From contig CAKOQV010000039.1 in the NCBI GenBank assembly GCA_934101345.1, positions 1-10,125 on the forward strand: a stretch of 10,125 nucleotides of DNA, in the 5' to 3' direction. The notes beneath the pieces were generated by a model that did no database searches, was not told where the DNA came from, and saw only the letters and a program-made list of their open reading frames with translations. Below, piece by piece: positions 7,373-10,125 of the stretch (the first letter of the stretch is position 1; the number at the start of each line of letters is the position of its first letter). A program made the position numbers and the translations under genes. Source of the stretch: an uncultured Bacilli bacterium (GTDB taxonomy: Bacteria > Bacillota_I > Bacilli_A > RF39 > UBA660).

Positions 7373-8163
7373 TGTATATAGAAATGCTAATAATAGCCAT
7401 AATAGTAATATATATGTTTATGGTAAATGGAAAGATAAATAAAGATAATATCTTTACTAATAATAATAAATTATGTAATTTATTAAAAGAAAAAGATTAT
7501 GATTTTCTTTTAATAGCTAAATATGGTGATAGAGTATATAATCCAAATGAAGTATTTATGAAGAGAATAAGAAATGGTCTTATAGTAGCGGCAGCATTAA
7601 TATTCTTATTCTTATCACAAATGAGTTACCTAACAGTAATAGCCGCTATTGTAGTAGGATATCTAGTATATAAACAACAATATACTTCTTTAAGAAGTTG
7701 GTATAAAAAACATTTAAATTATATAGATTCCTTATTACCATATTACTTAAAAAGTTTAGAAGTACTAGTTCATCACTATACTGTACCAGTAGCATTAGCT
7801 AAAAGTATAGATGATGCTCCTGAAGTATTTAAACCAGGTCTAAGAAGGCTAGTAGATAAAATAGAATCTGGAGATTCATCAATAGATCCATATATGGATT
7901 TTGCTAAAGAATACCCAGTAAGAGATTCAATGAGAATGATGAGATTATTATATAGATTAGGACTAGGAGAACAAGAAAAGAAACATCAACAATTAATATC
8001 CTTCTCTAAATCCGTATCTAATCTACAAGCAAAATCAAGAGAAATGAAGTATCAAGCAAGACTTAACACTATGGAAAGAAAGACCATGATTATGATGTGT
8101 GTAACAGGTGGTGGTTCAATGTTATTACTATTGATTTCAATCTTTATGCTTATGAGTTTATAA
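7372..8163 (+). CDS. tadC: TadC-like inner platform protein (T2SSF domain)
   Basis: A 263-aa membrane protein and the second T2SSF-family platform subunit, expected to pair with the preceding TadB-like protein. Helices are seen at about 3-19, 69-83, 85-101 and 240-262. The cytoplasmic domain (about 114-230) has the family's pattern of amphipathic helices (SLLPYYLKSLEVLVHHYTV, then a basic region with KSREMKYQARLNTMERK just before the last membrane helix). The start codon overlaps the previous stop (TAATG), with AGGTG at 7360-7364 inside the upstream gene, so translation is probably coupled. It is followed by a 56-bp gap, the largest in the distal part of the cluster, before the small pilin candidate. 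Confidence 0.85.
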   Translation: MYIEMLIIAIIVIYMFMVNGKINKDNIFTNNNKLCNLLKEKDYDFLLIAKYGDRVYNPNEVFMKRIRNGLIVAAALIFLFLSQMSYLTVIAAIVVGYLVYKQQYTSLRSWYKKHLNYIDSLLPYYLKSLEVLVHHYTVPVALAKSIDDAPEVFKPGLRRLVDKIESGDSSIDPYMDFAKEYPVRDSMRMMRLLYRLGLGEQEKKHQQLISFSKSVSNLQAKSREMKYQARLNTMERKTMIMMCVTGGGSMLLLLISIFMLMSL

Positions 8164-8167
8164 AGAT

Positions 8168-8197
8168 TTGAATATAAAAAGAGAATAAAAAAATAAT
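8168..8197 (+). promoter_or_regulatory. Weak candidate promoter before the small pilin gene
   Basis: TTGAAT (8168-8173) and AATAAT (8192-8197) are 18 bp apart in the 56-bp gap between the TadC-like gene and the 58-aa pilin candidate. Extra transcription of a major pilin would make sense, since it is needed in many copies. However, the -10 match is poor and the stretch is nearly pure A/T, so chance resemblance is likely. Confidence 0.2.
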
Positions 8198-8219
8198 TTA
8201 TGAAAGAAGGTGAGAAATA

Positions 8220-8396
8220 ATGAAAGAAGCAACAGGCGAAGTATCAATGACAGTTATCACTATAGTAATACTAGCAGCAGTATTAGGAATAGGAACTTGG
8301 TTGTTTGCAGGTGAAAATTCTATTGGAAGAAAATGGATAAAAAACACTTTTGAAAAAAACACAGGTGTAGATACAGGTTTAATCATTAACAGATAA
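8220..8396 (+). CDS. 58-aa Flp-sized pilin candidate
   Basis: A short gene for a 58-aa protein with one hydrophobic helix (about residues 10-30, MTVITIVILAAVLGIGTWLF) after a short polar leader (MKEATGEVS) and a small charged C-terminal part (31-58). Size, topology and place right after the TadC-like gene fit a Flp/TadA-system major pilin, which is typically about 50-80 aa. It differs in the leader: Flp prepilins have Gly, then the cut, then Glu at +5 followed by Tyr, while here a Glu (E7) directly follows Gly6 and no Glu stands at +5. AAGGTGA at 8207-8213 is 6 bp from the ATG, a strong start signal. The opposite strand is also open across the gene, but without any such signal. It could instead be a minor pilin; the next gene has a similar leader. 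Confidence 0.8.
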   Translation: MKEATGEVSMTVITIVILAAVLGIGTWLFAGENSIGRKWIKNTFEKNTGVDTGLIINR

Positions 8397-8417
8397 GAAA
8401 AAAAGTAGGTGAAATAA

Positions 8418-8873
8418 ATGAGAGATGCAGTTGGTGGAACTTTTATGATAAAGCTAATACTTGTTTTTCTAGCAGTATATATAATATTTATGTCTGCTGC
8501 TCTAAATTATGCAAAAGCATTTAGAGTTAAAAATAGAGTAATAGATATCATAGAGCAGAATGAAGGAATGGAAGAATCAGACTTTAACAATTTATCAGGA
8601 ACAAACAATTTAGGCGTAACAGGTAAAATAAATGAATATTTAGGTACTGTTAGTTACAATATTTCGTTGACAGATAAAAATAAAGTAAATAGAGGCACAT
8701 GTTTTGAAAAAGGATTTTGCATTGCTAAGGAAACCTCAACAAATATAGCAAATGTTAGTAGTAGTTATTATAAAGTAACAACATTTGTTAAAATAGAATT
8801 TCCGTTTTTAAAGTTAAACTTCACTATTCCTATCACCGGGGAAACTCGTAAAATAGAAAGGATAAATAGATAA
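8418..8873 (+). CDS. TadE-like pseudopilin
   Basis: A 151-aa bitopic protein with a short leader (MRDAVGGTF), a membrane helix (about 10-28), an amphipathic continuation (NYAKAFRVKNRVIDIIEQNEG, residues 30-50) and an external domain. The latter holds C95 and C101, spaced CX5C and likely disulfide-bonded, and a C-terminal pair of strands (YKVTTFVKIEFPF, LKLNFTIPITGETR) as seen in TadE/TadF minor pilins. The leader resembles that of the preceding 58-aa protein (A4-x-G6 with M10), which suggests common processing. AGGTGA at 8407-8412 precedes the ATG by 5 bp, and the stop shares one base with the start of the TadZ-like gene (TAATG). The family call rests on topology and context, since TadE-like sequences diverge widely. 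Confidence 0.75.
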   Translation: MRDAVGGTFMIKLILVFLAVYIIFMSAALNYAKAFRVKNRVIDIIEQNEGMEESDFNNLSGTNNLGVTGKINEYLGTVSYNISLTDKNKVNRGTCFEKGFCIAKETSTNIANVSSSYYKVTTFVKIEFPFLKLNFTIPITGETRKIERINR

Positions 8874-9874
8874 TGGACACAGTAATAGCAAATAAGTATG
8901 GTGATATATTAAATACATTAAATATAGAAGTATCTAAGAAACTAGAAGGTGAATATGAAGTAGATGAAATAATATCTACATTTGGAAACTATTTCTTTAA
9001 TAAAATGTTTTTAGATATAACTGCTATTAAAGATTATAAAGATTTAAATAACTTACAAAAATTATCTATGAGTATTAATATGGATAAAGTAATATTATTA
9101 CTTGATAAAGATGATCAAATAAGTGATTCAAATATTTTTCTATCTAAATTAGTAAGTATGGGTATATATAACTTTACTAAAAATGCAAATGATCTAATGT
9201 ATCTATATACTAATCCTAATATTTATAGAGATGTAGCCTACTATCAAGATATAGATAGTAAAGTAGAAACTTCATCAAATGCTTCTCCTAATTTATCTAC
9301 AAAAAAAGTACTTGGAGTTAAAAATGTAACTGATTCAGCAGGTGCTACTACTTTAGTATATTTATTAAAAAAAGTACTAAGTGATTATTATAGTACTATG
9401 GCTATAGAACTAAATAAAAGAGATTTAACATACTTTCATGATAAAGATTGTTTATCAGTAAAAGAAGATTATCTACAAGATACATTAAATAAATACAGTA
9501 GTATAGATATATTTGTAGTAGATTTAGATAGAACAAATAAAGAATATCTATGTACTGATGTATTATATTTAATAGAACCTAGTACTATTAAATTAAATAA
9601 ATTATCACTAATAAATCCTAAAATATTTAATGAATTAAAAGGTAAAAATATAGTATTAAATAAAAGTTTATTAAAAGATAGTGATATAGCTAACTTTGAA
9701 GTAGAGTCAGATTTAAAAGTATTATATAATATGCCTCCATTAAATGATAAAGAAGATACAAGTAAATATATTTTACCTCTTCTAGAAAAAATAGGATATG
9801 TTAAAGAATTAGAACAAAATAAAGAAGATTCTCCTAAAAAAAGTATCTTTGATATATTTAAAAGGAAAGATTAA
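8873..9874 (+). CDS. tadZ: TadZ/CpaE-like protein with degenerate P-loop
   Basis: A 333-aa soluble protein with the layout of TadZ/CpaE. It has an N-terminal region (1-130), part of which (about 70-110, starting MDKVILLLDKD) could be a receiver-like fold, then a MinD/ParA-type domain (about 144-300) and a basic C-terminal tail (KKSIFDIFKRKD). The ATPase-like domain opens with KKVLGVKNVTDSAGATTLV. Aligned to the family's KGGxGKTT loop, both lysines are replaced (T153 and A158), so nucleotide binding is doubtful. A Walker B-like strand IDIFVVDLD (211-219) and a following VLYLIEPSTIKLNKL strand-helix (230-244) support the fold. TadZ proteins localise Tad machines, often at a pole, and some members have atypical Walker boxes. 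It shares one base with the TadE-like gene and ends the cluster at a terminator. Confidence 0.7.
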   Translation: MDTVIANKYGDILNTLNIEVSKKLEGEYEVDEIISTFGNYFFNKMFLDITAIKDYKDLNNLQKLSMSINMDKVILLLDKDDQISDSNIFLSKLVSMGIYNFTKNANDLMYLYTNPNIYRDVAYYQDIDSKVETSSNASPNLSTKKVLGVKNVTDSAGATTLVYLLKKVLSDYYSTMAIELNKRDLTYFHDKDCLSVKEDYLQDTLNKYSSIDIFVVDLDRTNKEYLCTDVLYLIEPSTIKLNKLSLINPKIFNELKGKNIVLNKSLLKDSDIANFEVESDLKVLYNMPPLNDKEDTSKYILPLLEKIGYVKELEQNKEDSPKKSIFDIFKRKD

Positions 9875-9890
9875 TTTCTTTCTTTTTTTT
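9860..9890 (+). terminator. AT-rich Rho-independent terminator at the end of the cluster
   Basis: The arm AAAAGGAAAGA (9860-9870) can pair with TCTTTCTTTTT (9877-9887) around a 6-base loop (TTAATT), with one G-U pair, running into a T8 tract (9883-9890). The stop codon of the TadZ-like gene (9872-9874) lies in the loop. The stem has only three strong pairs, so it is weak on its own, but its position and T tract fit a terminator. Confidence 0.5.
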
Positions 9891-9934
9891 AATACTTATC
9901 AAAAACACTTTTTTTTAATACTTATCAAAAACAC
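9883..9934 (+). repeat. Perfect tandem duplication of a 26-bp unit
   Basis: Two identical, directly adjacent copies (9883-9908 and 9909-9934). Each consists of T8, then AATACTTATC, then AAAAACAC. The first copy's T tract is also the T tract of the terminator, and the second copy ends exactly one base before the TTGACA box of the next promoter. The 26-bp period is close to 2.5 helical turns, so the copies would not lie on the same face of the DNA. It may be a simple replication-slippage duplication, an upstream A/T-rich element or a binding-site pair. Confidence 0.95.
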
Positions 9935-9963
9935 TTGACAAATATTACCAATTTATATAAAAT
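9935..9963 (+). promoter_or_regulatory. Near-consensus sigma-A promoter of the last gene
   Basis: TTGACA (9935-9940, perfect -35), 17-bp spacer, TAAAAT (9958-9963, five of six bases of the -10). Transcription should start near 9970, leaving a leader of about 20 bases that contains AGGAGGGG (9976-9983) before the ATG at 9989. This is the clearest promoter in the window and separates the last gene from the pilus cluster. Confidence 0.85.
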
Positions 9964-9988
9964 AGTAGGCAATTTAGGAGGGGAAGAT

Positions 9989-10125
9989 ATGAAAAAAAGT
10001 CAAGAAATAGAGAAAAAAGTATATGAATTACTTGGAGTAAAGCAATTTAGAAAAGCAGCATTTAAACTCGAAAAAATTGTTCATAGAAAAGATAAAGGAA
10101 AAAACACAAATTATCATATACAAAA
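9989..10125 (+). CDS. Start of an unrecognised gene, cut by the right edge
   Basis: An open frame from ATG 9989 runs off the window after 45 full codons. A strong AGGAGGGG site 5 bp upstream and a near-consensus promoter support it. The visible N-terminus is lysine-rich and helix-prone (MKKSQEIEKKVYELLGV, then KQFRKAAFKLEKIVHRKDKG, then KNTNYHIQ) with no signal peptide or membrane helix so far. I do not recognise the family with confidence from this fragment, and nothing links it to the pilus genes apart from adjacency; its own promoter suggests that it is a separate unit. Confidence 0.8.
   Translation, partial: MKKSQEIEKKVYELLGVKQFRKAAFKLEKIVHRKDKGKNTNYHIQ

Noticed and set aside
5173..8163. 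ComG-type competence or conjugation locus
   Set aside because: A CpaB-like SAF protein, two separate platform proteins, a Flp-sized pilin, a TadE-like and a TadZ-like protein are the Tad set; no ComGC-like prepilins, relaxase or coupling protein is seen.
8198..8386. Minus-strand open frame of 62 codons
   Set aside because: It lies antisense to the 58-aa pilin candidate, has no convincing ribosome binding site and its translation looks like a shadow; the plus frame has a strong Shine-Dalgarno, a membrane helix and operon context.
8418..8873. TadE-like gene as a recent transfer, because it has a few more C/G-containing codons (CCG, CGT, GGC)
   Set aside because: The difference is a handful of codons judged by eye, and the gene is tightly embedded in the cluster; not enough to claim foreign origin.
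9883..9934. CRISPR-like repeat
   Set aside because: The two copies are directly adjacent with no spacer, and no cas-type gene is present; it is a simple tandem duplication.

Overview
The window is strongly AT-rich, with nearly all Arg codons AGA/AGG, TGG for Trp and TGA used as a real stop (two of the ATGA gene overlaps depend on it). This fits a low-GC monoderm of the Bacillota, most like uncultured gut Bacilli of the RF39/Erysipelotrichia kind. It does not fit Mycoplasma, which recodes TGA. The taxonomic call is an inference from base composition and gene content only.

Layout. Positions 1-70 hold the end of a minus-strand transcription unit: a terminator, then a possible promoter and Shine-Dalgarno for a gene beyond the left edge. 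A membrane-anchored thioredoxin/DsbA-like protein (79-519, minus) is divergently transcribed from a plus-strand cluster of ten genes (638-9874). In order these are: a secreted, C-terminally anchored Cys protein; a large secreted protein with 14 cysteines; a bitopic protein with pilin-like topology; a CpaB/RcpC-like SAF protein; a CpaF/TadA ATPase; TadB-like and TadC-like platform proteins; a 58-aa Flp-sized pilin candidate (8220-8396); a TadE-like pseudopilin; and a TadZ/CpaE-like protein with a degenerate P-loop. A short AT-rich terminator overlaps the stop codon of the last gene. It is followed by a perfect 26-bp tandem duplication, a near-consensus promoter (TTGACA, 17 bp, TAAAAT) and the start of an unrecognised gene cut by the right edge.

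How it works together. The cluster reads as a Tad/Flp-type pilus assembly machine of a single-membrane cell. CpaF would power the TadB/TadC platform, the 58-aa protein would be the main fibre subunit, the TadE-like and perhaps the 3408-4286 proteins would be minor pilins, CpaB an extracytoplasmic scaffold, and TadZ the positioning factor. No secretin (CpaC/RcpA) and no prepilin peptidase (TadV/CpaA) are encoded here. The two Cys-containing exported proteins at the front have no recognised Tad counterpart and may be lineage-specific surface or tip components. The DsbA-like protein next door could oxidise their cysteines. Several gene joints overlap by 1-4 bp (ATGA or TAATG), which indicates translational coupling.
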